From Shewanella oneidensis MR-1 (GTDB lineage: Bacteria > Pseudomonadota > Gammaproteobacteria > Enterobacterales > Shewanellaceae): a stretch of 64,000 bases of DNA. This document shows positions 36,562 through 44,746 of the stretch, one piece after another; the first letter of the stretch is position 1; each line of letters opens with the position of its first letter. Both the position numbers and the translations under genes were made by a program. The notes below the pieces were generated by a model. That model was not told the origin of the DNA and searched no databases. It saw only the letters and a list, made by a program, of their open reading frames with translations. The stretch is from contig NC_004347.2 of the NCBI RefSeq assembly GCF_000146165.2, positions 1,860,001 through 1,924,000 on the forward strand. Direction: 5' to 3'.

Positions 36562-37653
36562 TTATGCTTTATCGAGCAAATTGTACTTTTTAAGGATGCC
36601 GCGCAGCTGATGGTAGCTTAAGCCAAGGATTTCAGCGGTCTTCTTTTGATTGTACTGACTGGCTGATAAGGCTTGCTGAATAAGCTCCATCTCATATCGC
36701 TCGGTTTGCTCTTTAAAGTCTAAGGGAAAGTTAAAGTTGAATGTCATGGACTCCGAGGTTCCGACAACCTCTGTATCGGTTATTGTGGTAACGACAGGCG
36801 GGCTCGTTAAGGGCACATGAGGTAGTGGTGTGATTTGTCGCTCTCGAGTGCGAATTCGGGTTGTCGGTCTGTACGGTGAGGCGAAGGGGTCGAGAATAAT
36901 ATGCTCAATGGGCCTATTCTCACCATAATTACGGTAAACACTACGCTCGACCACGTTTTTAAGCTCACGGATATTACCGGGCCAGTCATGACTCATCAAT
37001 TGCTCGATGGCATTTGCACTAAAGCCGCTAAAGAGTTCTAACTTGAGCTGCCTAGCCATACCCACAGCAAAGTACTCCGCTAAGGTCATGATATCTTCAG
37101 GGCGACAACGCAGTGGTGGCAGGGTGATAACATCAAAAGCCAAACGATCGAGTAAGTCGGCCCTAAATTCGCCCGCTTCGGCTAATGAAGGCAGATCTTC
37201 GTTGGCAGCACAGATCAGACGCACGTCTGCTTGCATCGTTTTGCTGCCGCCAACGCGTTCAAATTCACCGTATTCGATGACACGCAGCAGTTTTTCTTGA
37301 ATTAACCCTGAGGTATTGGCTAACTCGTCAAGAAACAGCGTTCCACCATCGGCCCGTTCAAAACGGCCTTCGTGTTTGCCTTTGGCGCCAGTAAAGGCCC
37401 CAGATTCGTGGCCAAACAATTCACTTTCAAGCAAGTTTTCACTTAAAGATGAACAGTTTAGCTTAATAAAATTTTGATCCCAGCGCTTAGACAGATAATG
37501 TAAGCGTTCGGCAATCAGCTCTTTACCTGTCCCCCGTTCACCAATAATCAGTACTGGTTTTGATAACGGGGCGATTTGTGAGACATGCTCTAATACTTCA
37601 AGCAGGGCGTTTGATTGACCGATTAGATTGTCTTGCTGAAATTTATTATCCAC
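36562..37653 (-). CDS. pspF: Psp operon transcriptional activator PspF
   Basis: Sigma-54-dependent enhancer-binding protein that activates pspABC when PspA releases it. The 363-residue protein lacks an N-terminal sensory domain and starts straight in the AAA+ domain: Walker A GERGTGKELIA near residue 38, the sigma-54-contacting GAFTGA loop (ESGAFTGAKGKHEG), Walker B GGTLFLDELAN and the C-terminal Fis-type helix-turn-helix (KKTAEILGLSYHQLRGILKKY). It is longer than E. coli PspF (325) through a Thr/Pro/Val-rich linker before the DNA-binding end. Divergent from pspA. Confidence 0.95.
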   Translation of the reverse strand: MDNKFQQDNLIGQSNALLEVLEHVSQIAPLSKPVLIIGERGTGKELIAERLHYLSKRWDQNFIKLNCSSLSENLLESELFGHESGAFTGAKGKHEGRFERADGGTLFLDELANTSGLIQEKLLRVIEYGEFERVGGSKTMQADVRLICAANEDLPSLAEAGEFRADLLDRLAFDVITLPPLRCRPEDIMTLAEYFAVGMARQLKLELFSGFSANAIEQLMSHDWPGNIRELKNVVERSVYRNYGENRPIEHIILDPFASPYRPTTRIRTRERQITPLPHVPLTSPPVVTTITDTEVVGTSESMTFNFNFPLDFKEQTERYEMELIQQALSASQYNQKKTAEILGLSYHQLRGILKKYNLLDKA

Positions 37654-37773
37654 GATATTTTTTAGTCTTTAACGCTAAATTTTGGTGAAAATCATAATAA
37701 GTGGCTTGAGGTGTAAAATAAAGCAAAAGTTAATAAAATGTTTATCTATTTGAATTTAAATAATAAATAAAAG

Positions 37774-37790
37774 TTGGCACAGTTAGTGTA
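37774..37790 (+). promoter_or_regulatory. pspA: Sigma-54 promoter of pspABC
   Basis: TTGGCAC, five bases, GTGTA: the -24 TGGCAC is perfect and the -12 element has the GC-to-GT change often tolerated. It lies 40 bp before the pspA ATG at 37831, in the pspF-pspA divergent region, exactly where a PspF-activated promoter is expected. The AT-rich stretch 37654-37770 upstream would hold PspF enhancer sites and IHF sites; I cannot assign them firmly. Confidence 0.75.
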
Positions 37791-37830
37791 TTACCATAAG
37801 CGAGACCAACATCAATTTGAGGATAGCATT

Positions 37831-38514
37831 ATGGGTATTTTCTCTCGTTTCGCCGATATCATTAACTCTAATATCAGCGCATTACTCGACAAAGCCGAAG
37901 ACCCTGAAAAAATGGTTCGCCTGATCATCCAAGAAATGGAAGATACACTGGTAGAAGTGCGTTCAACCTCAGCAAAAGTATTGGCTGAAAAGAAAGAATT
38001 GCATCGCCGTATCAGCCGAGTTGAGGAGCAAGTTCAGGATTGGCAGGATAAAGCGGAACTGGCTCTTTCAAAGGACCGCGAAGATTTAGCCAAAGCGGCT
38101 TTAGTTGAAAAACAAAAAGCGGCTGGTTTAGTGGATACCTTAAACCAAGAGTTGGCGGTGCTGGATGAGCATATCGCTCGTTTAAAAGACGAAGTGAGCC
38201 TGCTGCAGGAAAAACTGTTAGACGCAAAAGCGCGCCAAAAAACCATTATTTTGCGCACTCAAACAGCGTCATCACGTTTAGAAGTGAAAAAGCAGTTAGA
38301 CTCAAGCAAAATTGATAATGCCATGCTTAAGTTTGAGCAATATGAGCGCCGTGTTGAAGGATTAGAAGCACAAGTTGAATCCTACGACCTTGGCAGCAAA
38401 AAGACGTTAGCTGACGAGTTTGCGGCATTAGAAGCTGAAGATTCAGTCAATGCCGAGCTGGAGGCGCTCAAGGCAAAAGTGAAAGGCAAAGCCCCCACTA
38501 AGTCAAAAGAATAA
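37831..38514 (+). CDS. pspA: Phage shock protein A
   Basis: Peripheral inner-membrane protein of the ESCRT-III/Vipp1 family that senses and repairs membrane damage and inhibits PspF. The 227-residue protein starts with the amphipathic MGIFSRFADIINSNI helix, continues into long coiled-coil helices (ALLDKAEDPEKMVRLIIQEMEDTL is the family signature) and ends Lys-rich. The ATG at 37831 has TTGAGGATA before it; the upstream frame to 37774 covers the sigma-54 promoter and is not coding. Confidence 0.97.
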   Translation: MGIFSRFADIINSNISALLDKAEDPEKMVRLIIQEMEDTLVEVRSTSAKVLAEKKELHRRISRVEEQVQDWQDKAELALSKDREDLAKAALVEKQKAAGLVDTLNQELAVLDEHIARLKDEVSLLQEKLLDAKARQKTIILRTQTASSRLEVKKQLDSSKIDNAMLKFEQYERRVEGLEAQVESYDLGSKKTLADEFAALEAEDSVNAELEALKAKVKGKAPTKSKE

Positions 38515-38531
38515 CATTTTAGAGGTGAGTT

Positions 38532-38771
38532 ATGGATATGGACATACTAATGGCTCCGATTATCATCTTTATGATAGTAGTGGCGCCAATATGGTTAGTT
38601 CTTCATTATCGCAGTAAGCGACAAGTGAGCCAGGGACTCACTGAGGAAGAGTTTTCACAGCTAAATGACTTGATTGCGAAAGCCGATAAAATGGCTGCAC
38701 GTATCGAAACCTTAGAGGCGATTCTTGATTCAGAATCGCCTGAATGGAGGGGGAAACATGAGAGGAACTAG
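38532..38771 (+). CDS. pspB: Phage shock protein B
   Basis: Small inner-membrane protein that transmits stress signals with PspC to PspA. The 79-residue protein has one transmembrane helix (about residues 5-24) and a cytosolic leucine-zipper-like coiled coil (QLNDLIAKADKMAARIETLEAILD) ending in WRGKHERN. It starts 17 bp after pspA with AGAGGTGAG as ribosome site and overlaps pspC by 14 bp. Confidence 0.95.
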   Translation: MDMDILMAPIIIFMIVVAPIWLVLHYRSKRQVSQGLTEEEFSQLNDLIAKADKMAARIETLEAILDSESPEWRGKHERN

Positions 38772-39144
38772 CGGCCGTACTTTGTACCGTATTCCCCAGT
38801 CAGGTAAAATCGCCGGTGTGTGTGCAGGGATAGCTGAATACTTTGCGATTGAAACTTGGTTAGTACGTGTACTTGCTGTTTCTATCTTCCTATTGGGTGG
38901 TTCGGGTGTCGTCTTTATTATCTATGTGGCGTTATGGGTAATACTCGACATCAAACCTCAAAATAGCTCTGTTAGGGATGACATTGAAGTGAAGAAGAAA
39001 CCTTGGCAGTCGGGAGAGCCTGCTAAACAGGCGCTGAGCGATGTGAATCGTCAGTTTAGGAGCCTTGAGGTGAGATTGCAAAACCTTGAGCGCCATGTCA
39101 CTTCTGACAATTTTGATTTAAAAAGACAAATCAATAGTTTGTAA
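38758..39144 (+). CDS. pspC: Phage shock protein C
   Basis: Inner-membrane PspC-domain protein, partner of PspB. The 128-residue protein has LYRIPQSGKIAGVCAGIAEYF at the front, the diagnostic PspC sequence, a transmembrane helix (about residues 41-64) and a C-terminal coiled coil. ATG 38758 is preceded by GGAGGGGGAAAC, a very strong ribosome site inside pspB; the in-frame start at 38725 lies deep in pspB and is rejected. E. coli pspD and pspE are absent here; a terminator follows. Confidence 0.95.
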   Translation: MRGTSGRTLYRIPQSGKIAGVCAGIAEYFAIETWLVRVLAVSIFLLGGSGVVFIIYVALWVILDIKPQNSSVRDDIEVKKKPWQSGEPAKQALSDVNRQFRSLEVRLQNLERHVTSDNFDLKRQINSL

Positions 39145-39152
39145 TCCCTCTA

Positions 39153-39185
39153 AAGGGCGGCCATGTCCGCCCTTGTTGTTTTATC
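39153..39185 (+). terminator. Terminator after pspC
   Basis: AAGGGCGG, loop CCATGT, CCGCCCTT then GTTGTTTT; directly after the pspC stop codon. It separates pspABC from ycjXF. Confidence 0.75.
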
Positions 39186-39258
39186 TTAGTTGATTCCAGT
39201 GTCATCTCTCGTCAATTCCAGTATATAGTTATCTCATTCAACATTTAGGGAAATCCTT

Positions 39259-40716
39259 ATGGGAATGCTTGATGTATCGCTCCATAAAATCACTCAAAAG
39301 AGCCAATCTCTGCTCCACAGAACGGCCGATAGGCATTTGCGCCTTGCGGTAACAGGGTTATCGGGGGCGGGGAAAACAGCTTTTATCACGGGATTAGTTA
39401 ATCAATTGCTCAATAGCGGCGCGGTATCTACAGTGTCGCATTCCCGTCAAAACGGGTTGCCACTGTGGCAGGTGAGTCGTGAACAACGTCTGCTTGGGGT
39501 TAAGCGCGCGATGCAGCCAGATCTTGAAATCGCGAGTTTTGATTATCAGGGAGCTATGTTAGCGCTTACTTCAAATCCTCCTACTTGGCCTGAATCGACT
39601 CGCACTATTTCTGAGTTGCGTTTAGCCATTAAATATCGGCCAGAAAAGGGATTACTCGCCAAGTTTGCCGATGCCGCAACGCTATATTTAGATATTGTGG
39701 ATTATCCCGGTGAGTGGCTTTTAGATTTACCGATGTTGCGCCAAAGCTATATTGAGTGGTGTACTACCCAGCAGCAACGGATTGCTGTTTTGAAGAGTTC
39801 GCCTTTATACGCGGGGTTTGAAACGTCGTTAAATGCACTCAATTTAGCGGCGATGGCTGATGAATCTGAACTGAAACGGCTTGCCGATCAATATCAGCAG
39901 TTATTGCATGATTTAGTGCACGTGCAGGGCTATTACCAAGCGCAGCCTGGGCGGATGTTATTACCCGGTGAGTGGCAAGGTGCGCCGCTGCTGGCGTTTT
40001 TCCCGCTGCTATCTGTGACTAATGCTCAGTGGAGCAACCTTAAACAAAGTGATAAGCACAGTGCTTTTCATGTGCTGGAAAAGCGCTATCAAGAGTATGT
40101 CGCTAAGGTTGTTAAACCTTTTTATAAACAACATTTTGCAGGGTTTGATCGTCAGGTGGTGCTCGTTGATTGCTTTAGTGCGTTAAATCGTGGCAAGTCA
40201 CAATTCGAAGATATGGGCGCAGCACTAAATGCCATTATGGAGAGTTTTCAATACGGGCAATCCAGTTATTTACGTCGACTTTTTGCGCCGCGGATTGACC
40301 GTTTGCTCTTTGCCGCCAGTAAGGTTGATCATGTCACGCGGGATCAACAAAGTCATGTGCTATCTTTGCTCACCGATATGCTCAAGCACAGTCAGCACTT
40401 TGCTGGTTTCGAGGGTTGTAAAGTTGAGACCATGGCCATTAGTGCGATTAAGGCAACGCGCCACGGCATGGTGACCACCCAAGAAGGAGATGTGGAAGTC
40501 GTACAGGGCACCGGATTGAATGGGCAAGCCCTGACCTTGTTTCCTGGCGAAGTACCTACTCGCTTACCTGAGCCGGACTTTTGGCGTGAACAGGGCTTTA
40601 ACTTTATTGGTTTTGCACCGCCGGATAACACTAATGTCGATCCTTCTTCGGTGCATTTTGACCATATCCGTCTCGACCACCTTTTACAGTATCTCGTGGG
40701 GGATAAATTGGAATGA
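39259..40716 (+). CDS. ycjX: YcjX family P-loop ATPase/GTPase-like protein (DUF463)
   Basis: A conserved stress-associated nucleotide-binding protein of the DUF463 family, part of the Psp/RpoH-linked neighbourhood in E. coli; its precise function is not settled. The 485-residue protein has Walker A GLSGAGKTAFI (about residues 33-43), a central LYLDIVDYPGEWLLDLP stretch that looks like a G3 motif, and FAASKVDHVTRDQQ near residue 355 that may supply a base-recognition motif. It overlaps ycjF by 4 bp (ATGA). Confidence 0.92.
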   Translation: MGMLDVSLHKITQKSQSLLHRTADRHLRLAVTGLSGAGKTAFITGLVNQLLNSGAVSTVSHSRQNGLPLWQVSREQRLLGVKRAMQPDLEIASFDYQGAMLALTSNPPTWPESTRTISELRLAIKYRPEKGLLAKFADAATLYLDIVDYPGEWLLDLPMLRQSYIEWCTTQQQRIAVLKSSPLYAGFETSLNALNLAAMADESELKRLADQYQQLLHDLVHVQGYYQAQPGRMLLPGEWQGAPLLAFFPLLSVTNAQWSNLKQSDKHSAFHVLEKRYQEYVAKVVKPFYKQHFAGFDRQVVLVDCFSALNRGKSQFEDMGAALNAIMESFQYGQSSYLRRLFAPRIDRLLFAASKVDHVTRDQQSHVLSLLTDMLKHSQHFAGFEGCKVETMAISAIKATRHGMVTTQEGDVEVVQGTGLNGQALTLFPGEVPTRLPEPDFWREQGFNFIGFAPPDNTNVDPSSVHFDHIRLDHLLQYLVGDKLE

Positions 40717-41918
40717 GTGTAGAGTTGTTACCACATTCAACTGAGCCGCATGCCAACGGGGCAGACAAGTCTGTATCCGCCGCTGCGCGTGTAACTCAAT
40801 CGCTTAAAAAACAGCAAGTATTTGATGCTGAACAGGTCAAACTTCAGTCTGCAACGGATGAGTTAAAAAGTGCGCAAATGTTTGCGCCTCAAACCCCGAT
40901 AACGGCGATTGATGACGTTGTTGATGAGGCGTTAGCGGCCCATCCGCAAGCATTGGATGTCGAATCCATTCGCCCTAAATTACATCAATCCCGCCGTTGG
41001 TCTTGGTTGGCGCGCTTATCACTAATGGCATTACTGTTACTCACGCTAGTGCAAACAGTCCTTGGTTTGCGGGATGCATGGCTTGAAAGTCCGTGGCTAT
41101 TTAGTTTTTATGGCGCTGTGCTTGGGATTGTGGGCAGCTGGGCCATAGTGGGTGTTATTGGCGAATATCGAAAACTCAAACGGCTTAAACAAGTTGCTGA
41201 TACGCAAGAGACAGGAGCAAGGCTAGCCCTGAGTATGCAAATGGGTGAGGCCGATGGTTTTATCGATAATATCGTGCGGCATTACCCCGATAGCCAAGGA
41301 TTACAACGGCTGCGCCATTCGTTAAAAGATGAACATAATGATGCCGAAAAAGTATTGTTGTTTGAGGACTTAGTGCTAACGGAGCGGGACGAACTCGCGA
41401 AAAAAATCGTGCGTCGATATGCGGCCGAGTCTGCGGTGTTATTGGCGGCCAGCCCGCTTGCAGTATTGGATATGGCGATCATTCTTTGGCGTAATCAGCG
41501 AATGCTGCGTGATGTCGCCGCTTGTTATGGTATCGAATTGGGTTACTGGAGCCGGATTAAACTCATTCGCAGCATAGTGATCAACATTATTTATGCCGGC
41601 ACCAGTGAGTTAGTGACGGACTTAGGCACTCAACTGCTGTCGGTCGAGATGACGGGTAAATTATCCGCGCGGCTTGCCCAAGGATTAGGGGGCGGTTTGT
41701 TAACCGCTCGCCTAGGATATCAGGCCATGGCACTGTGCCGTCCCATCCGTTTCAAGGATGAACAGCGGCCTAAATTGACTAAAGTCCATCAAGAATTGTT
41801 GATGGAACTTAAACAATTTGCGGGGAATTTATTGACTAAAGATGGACGTGATGCCCTTAAAACTCAGTTAGAAGGCACTGAAGTTAACACGAGTTCGAAA
41901 GAGAAGTCACTTAGCTAA
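40713..41918 (+). CDS. ycjF: YcjF family inner-membrane protein (DUF697)
   Basis: Inner-membrane partner of YcjX with unknown biochemical role. The 401-residue protein has a variable N-terminal cytosolic region of about 95 residues, two adjacent transmembrane segments (about residues 102-122 and 132-150), and the DUF697 C-terminal half with further hydrophobic stretches (AAESAVLLAASPLAVLDMAII and SIVINIIYAGTSELVTDL). It is translationally coupled to ycjX by the ATGA overlap and followed by a terminator. Confidence 0.9.
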   Translation: MSVELLPHSTEPHANGADKSVSAAARVTQSLKKQQVFDAEQVKLQSATDELKSAQMFAPQTPITAIDDVVDEALAAHPQALDVESIRPKLHQSRRWSWLARLSLMALLLLTLVQTVLGLRDAWLESPWLFSFYGAVLGIVGSWAIVGVIGEYRKLKRLKQVADTQETGARLALSMQMGEADGFIDNIVRHYPDSQGLQRLRHSLKDEHNDAEKVLLFEDLVLTERDELAKKIVRRYAAESAVLLAASPLAVLDMAIILWRNQRMLRDVAACYGIELGYWSRIKLIRSIVINIIYAGTSELVTDLGTQLLSVEMTGKLSARLAQGLGGGLLTARLGYQAMALCRPIRFKDEQRPKLTKVHQELLMELKQFAGNLLTKDGRDALKTQLEGTEVNTSSKEKSLS

Positions 41919-41941
41919 AATACACTTTATGGCTTGATTTT

Positions 41942-41979
41942 AATGCGCTAATGACGATGTCGTTAGCGCATTTTTTATG
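41942..41979 (+). terminator. Terminator after ycjF
   Basis: AATGCGCTAA, TGACGATG(TC) loop, TTAGCGCATTTTTTATG: a 10-bp stem with T run. Confidence 0.9.
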
Positions 41980-42138
41980 TCTAACGTTCTGCCACAACAT
42001 CTTAAATGTAACAACTTAGTTACAGCGTCTCTATTGCTATTTTCACCATGGTACTGGTATCACCCGCTCAGCGGGTTATGTTAGTACTTATTCGATAAGG
42101 CTAATGTTTCATTGATGGGTTATTTAAAAGATAAACAA

Positions 42139-42180
42139 AACATCATTCCTCAAACAATGAATCAAAAATTGAATGATGTT
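42139..42180 (+). promoter_or_regulatory. Inverted repeat upstream of the methionine gamma-lyase gene
   Basis: Perfect 10-bp arms AACATCATTC and GAATGATGTT separated by 22 nt end 10 nt before the AAGGAGC ribosome site. A second short palindrome GTTATGGCATAAC overlaps the right arm. This could be an operator or an mRNA hairpin near the start codon. It does not resemble the MetJ box AGACGTCT. Confidence 0.5.
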
Positions 42181-42202
42181 ATGGCATAACAAGGAGCAAG
42201 CA

Positions 42203-43396
42203 ATGCAAGATAAATCAAGCAAAATGTGGAAAGCGGCGACCCAAGCCATTCATGCCGGACATGAGCGAGAGGCCTTCGGTTCTTTAGTCACACCACTTTA
42301 TCAAACTGCAACTTTTGTGTTTGATTCGGCGCAGCAGGGGGGCGAACGTTTTGCGGGTAACGAGCCAGGCTATATCTACACCCGCCTTGGTAATCCGACC
42401 GTTGCAGAGCTCGAGCGTAAAATGGCGATATTAGAACGGGCTGAAGCCGCAGCAGCAACTGCATCGGGGATGGGGGCGGTTTCGGCAGCGCTACTTGCAA
42501 ACTTACAGATAGGTGATCATCTTGTGGCATCTAATGCGGTATATGGGTGTACTTTTGCGCTAATGACCAACCAATTTGCCCGTTTCGGTATTGAGGTGAC
42601 TTTAGTTGACTTTAGTGATGTAGAGTTGATTGAGCGGGCTATTAAACCCAATACCAAGGTGATTTTTTGTGAAACGCCAGTGAATCCTCATTTGCAGGTA
42701 TTTGATCTGAGCGCCATTGCAGCTATTGCCAAACGACATAGTCTGACAAGTATTGTCGATAATACGTTTATGACGCCGCTGCTGCAGCAACCGATAGCGC
42801 TGGGCATTGATGTTGTGGTGCACAGTGCGACTAAGTACTTAAATGGGCATGGTGATGTGATTGCGGGCATTGTTTGTGGTAGTGAAGCACAATTGCACCG
42901 AGTCAAATATGAAATTCTTAAAGATATTGGTGCGGTGATGTCTCCCCACGATGCTTGGCTTATCCTACGAGGCCTTAAAACCTTAGATGTGCGCTTGCAA
43001 CGCCATTGTGAGAGTGCGCAGCGGGTTGCTGAGTTTTTAGAGCAACACCCTGCAGTGACACGAGTTTACTATCCAGGACTTAAATCCCATTCAGGTCATC
43101 GATTTATCGGCCAACAGATGCGGCGTGCAGGAGGGGTGATCGCCTTTGAATTAGCCGCTGATTTTACTCAGGCGATGGCGTTTGTTGGCAACCTTAAATT
43201 ATTTTCGATTGCGGTCAGTCTGGGCGATGCGGAATCTCTTATTCAACATCCGGCTTCAATGACCCACTCTCCTTATTCGCCAGAAGCGCGTGCCGCAGCC
43301 GGAATTGGTGATAATCTGCTGAGAATTTCTGTCGGTTTAGAGGATTGCGACGATATCATCGCTGATTTGAGCCAGGCATTAGCTGCGTTAGTGTAA
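42203..43396 (+). CDS. megL: Methionine gamma-lyase (PLP-dependent)
   Basis: Cytosolic PLP enzyme of the Cys/Met metabolism family that splits methionine to methanethiol, 2-oxobutyrate and ammonia. The 397-residue protein has the YTRLGNPTVAELE tetramer/cofactor segment, AAATASGMGAVSAALLA, VDNTFMTPLLQQP and the PLP lysine in VHSATKYLNGHGDVIAG. The AVYGCTFALM segment with Cys matches methionine gamma-lyases better than cystathionine gamma-synthases, but lyase subtype cannot be proven by reading. The ATG at 42203 has AAGGAGC upstream and is preferred over 42173. Confidence 0.85.
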   Translation: MQDKSSKMWKAATQAIHAGHEREAFGSLVTPLYQTATFVFDSAQQGGERFAGNEPGYIYTRLGNPTVAELERKMAILERAEAAAATASGMGAVSAALLANLQIGDHLVASNAVYGCTFALMTNQFARFGIEVTLVDFSDVELIERAIKPNTKVIFCETPVNPHLQVFDLSAIAAIAKRHSLTSIVDNTFMTPLLQQPIALGIDVVVHSATKYLNGHGDVIAGIVCGSEAQLHRVKYEILKDIGAVMSPHDAWLILRGLKTLDVRLQRHCESAQRVAEFLEQHPAVTRVYYPGLKSHSGHRFIGQQMRRAGGVIAFELAADFTQAMAFVGNLKLFSIAVSLGDAESLIQHPASMTHSPYSPEARAAAGIGDNLLRISVGLEDCDDIIADLSQALAALV

Positions 43397-43609
43397 TTTT
43401 TAAAAAACCATTTTTTTAGGAAAGGATGCCTTCATGGTGTCTTTTTCGTTGTATGGCATCCCTATAATAACGGTTCTTAATATCCCCATTTTAGCCATAG
43501 GTAATATTTGTACTTTGGCATTTGGAAATTTGTAAAAGCTTCGTCTATGTTTGATTGGTGGCCACGGAAGTTGGACGAAAGGCCGAATTTCAAGGAGAGA
43601 GGAACTATT

Positions 43610-43975
43610 ATGAAAGTAAAATCTAGCTTACCTGCAGTTGTATGTGCTGTTGTATTTTCCGCACTGTTAACCATACCTGCGATTGCGGCAGATCCGGTAA
43701 AAGAAGCCTCTAAGGTGCAAAGCCAAGCGAAAACTGAGGCCAAAAACATGGCAAACGATGCTAAACAAGCATTGCCAGATGCGGCGCAAGTCAATATCAA
43801 CACCGCTTCGGCTGAACAATTACAACTGTTAAAGGGTATTGGTGTCGCAAAGGCGCAGGCCATCATCGATTATCGTACCCAAAATGGACAATTTAAGGCC
43901 ATTGATGAGTTAGCCAATGTCTCAGGTATTGGCGCTAAGCTGATTGAGCAAAATCGTCATATGATTAAGTTGTAA
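43610..43975 (+). CDS. ComEA-like secreted helix-hairpin-helix DNA-binding protein
   Basis: A 121-residue protein with a signal peptide (about residues 1-24, ending AIAA), an Ala/Lys/Gln-rich linker and one ComEA-type double helix-hairpin-helix domain ([25 protein letters not shown] then [21 protein letters not shown]). In competent bacteria such proteins bind incoming DNA in the periplasm. The ATG at 43610 has CAAGGAGAGAGG upstream; the open frame to 43508 is not needed. A TATAAT at 43463-43468 may be its -10. It is monocistronic with a terminator. Confidence 0.9.
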   Translation: MKVKSSLPAVVCAVVFSALLTIPAIAADPVKEASKVQSQAKTEAKNMANDAKQALPDAAQVNINTASAEQLQLLKGIGVAKAQAIIDYRTQNGQFKAIDELANVSGIGAKLIEQNRHMIKL

Positions 43976-44026
43976 CACGATTGCATCATCTTGAGTTGTT
44001 TGAGCTCGAGTGTTGTTTAGCGAAGA

Positions 44027-44058
44027 GAAAGCCTGCATTTGCAGGCTTTTATCATTTT
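44027..44058 (+). terminator. Terminator after the comEA-like gene
   Basis: AAAGCCTGCA, loop TT, TGCAGGCTTTTATCATTTT; 55 nt after the stop codon. Confidence 0.85.
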
Positions 44059-44124
44059 AATACTTGGGTTTGCCTATAGATTGTCCAGTTAAACTAGATA
44101 TTTACCAAACGGGTGGATTAACAC

Positions 44125-44153
44125 TTGATCCCATAGAAGGCATGGGGGATAAT
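44125..44153 (+). promoter_or_regulatory. ffs: Sigma-70 promoter of the 4.5S RNA gene
   Basis: TTGATC, a 17-nt spacer and GATAAT. The -35 and -10 differ from consensus by one or two bases at ideal spacing. Transcription would start near 44160, about 34 nt before the mature RNA, leaving a 5' leader; in E. coli the 4.5S RNA precursor leader is removed by RNase P. Confidence 0.7.
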
Positions 44154-44193
44154 CCGCGTCGTTCAGTCATCATCTTGATGCGCTCGAAGTTAT

Positions 44194-44305
44194 GGTGACC
44201 CTAGGGTCCCCCCGCAATGATAACTTGTGAACTCGGCCAGGCCCGGAAGGGAGCAACCGCAGCAAGCGACTCGTGTGCCGGGGTGTCGGCTCTAGGGGAA
44301 CCTCC
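44194..44305 (+). ncRNA. ffs: Signal recognition particle 4.5S RNA
   Basis: RNA part of the bacterial SRP, which with Ffh targets nascent membrane proteins to FtsY and SecYEG. The region has the invariant apical hairpin: CAGGCCCGGAAGGGAGCA includes the GGAA tetraloop, followed by the asymmetric loop AGCAACCGCAGCAAGCGA and the GTGTGCCGGGGTGTCGGC helix. The ends GGTGACCCTAG and CTAGGGGAACC pair to close the rod. Length of about 110 nt is like E. coli (114). Ends are estimated from pairing. Confidence 0.93.
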
Positions 44306-44446
44306 AAATATCCTATCTTGTTATAATCACTATTCGTTTTCCCTTTTATATCGGTGTGTAACCACATTCTTCGATAATTTAACTAATGTATTTAATCTGT
44401 TGACGATTCTTTGTTCCAATTCATGTATTTTAAAATCGATTTATTC

Positions 44447-44725
44447 TTAGCTTTCTTCCTGCATTCTTTTTTGTAAATTCTGTTTTAGAAAGGCGCGAGA
44501 TTTTTCGAGTGCGGCTTGGATTTCCCGTTTAAGTTCTTGCAATTCATCGTAATCTTCAAAAAAGTAGGTGTCGACTAAGTGGCGAATATAACGTACGGGC
44601 AGTTGATTGAGCGTGACACAGCAAAGATCAGCTAAATAATCCTCCGGCAGTTCATCCATGAGGCCTTCATCGGATAACATTTCCATTAAGAGAACTTCGT
44701 AATAGTTACGGATTTCGAGTTGCAT
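44447..44725 (-). CDS. ComFB-domain protein (late competence development family)
   Basis: A 92-residue acidic, helical protein with the ComFB pattern: EIRNYYEVLLMEML, a Cys-containing CCVTLNQLPVRYIRHLVD segment (the LPxRY motif) and a helical end. ComFB of Bacillus subtilis lies in the comF competence operon; homologues in cyanobacteria bind cyclic dinucleotides. Whether this Shewanella protein does so is unknown. It is the last gene of a minus-strand series, 21 bp after the HDAC gene. Confidence 0.75.
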   Translation of the reverse strand: MQLEIRNYYEVLLMEMLSDEGLMDELPEDYLADLCCVTLNQLPVRYIRHLVDTYFFEDYDELQELKREIQAALEKSRAFLKQNLQKRMQEES

Positions 44726-44746
44726 CGTTGTGCTCCATGATGGTTT

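Noticed and set aside
43477..43866. 129-codon minus-strand open frame over the comEA-like gene
   Set aside because: The plus strand has a signal peptide, helix-hairpin-helix domain and good ribosome site; the reverse frame has a Cys/Ala-rich shadow composition.
44170..44450. Small open frames on both strands over the SRP RNA region
   Set aside because: The sequence is 4.5S RNA by its conserved apical loop and pairing.
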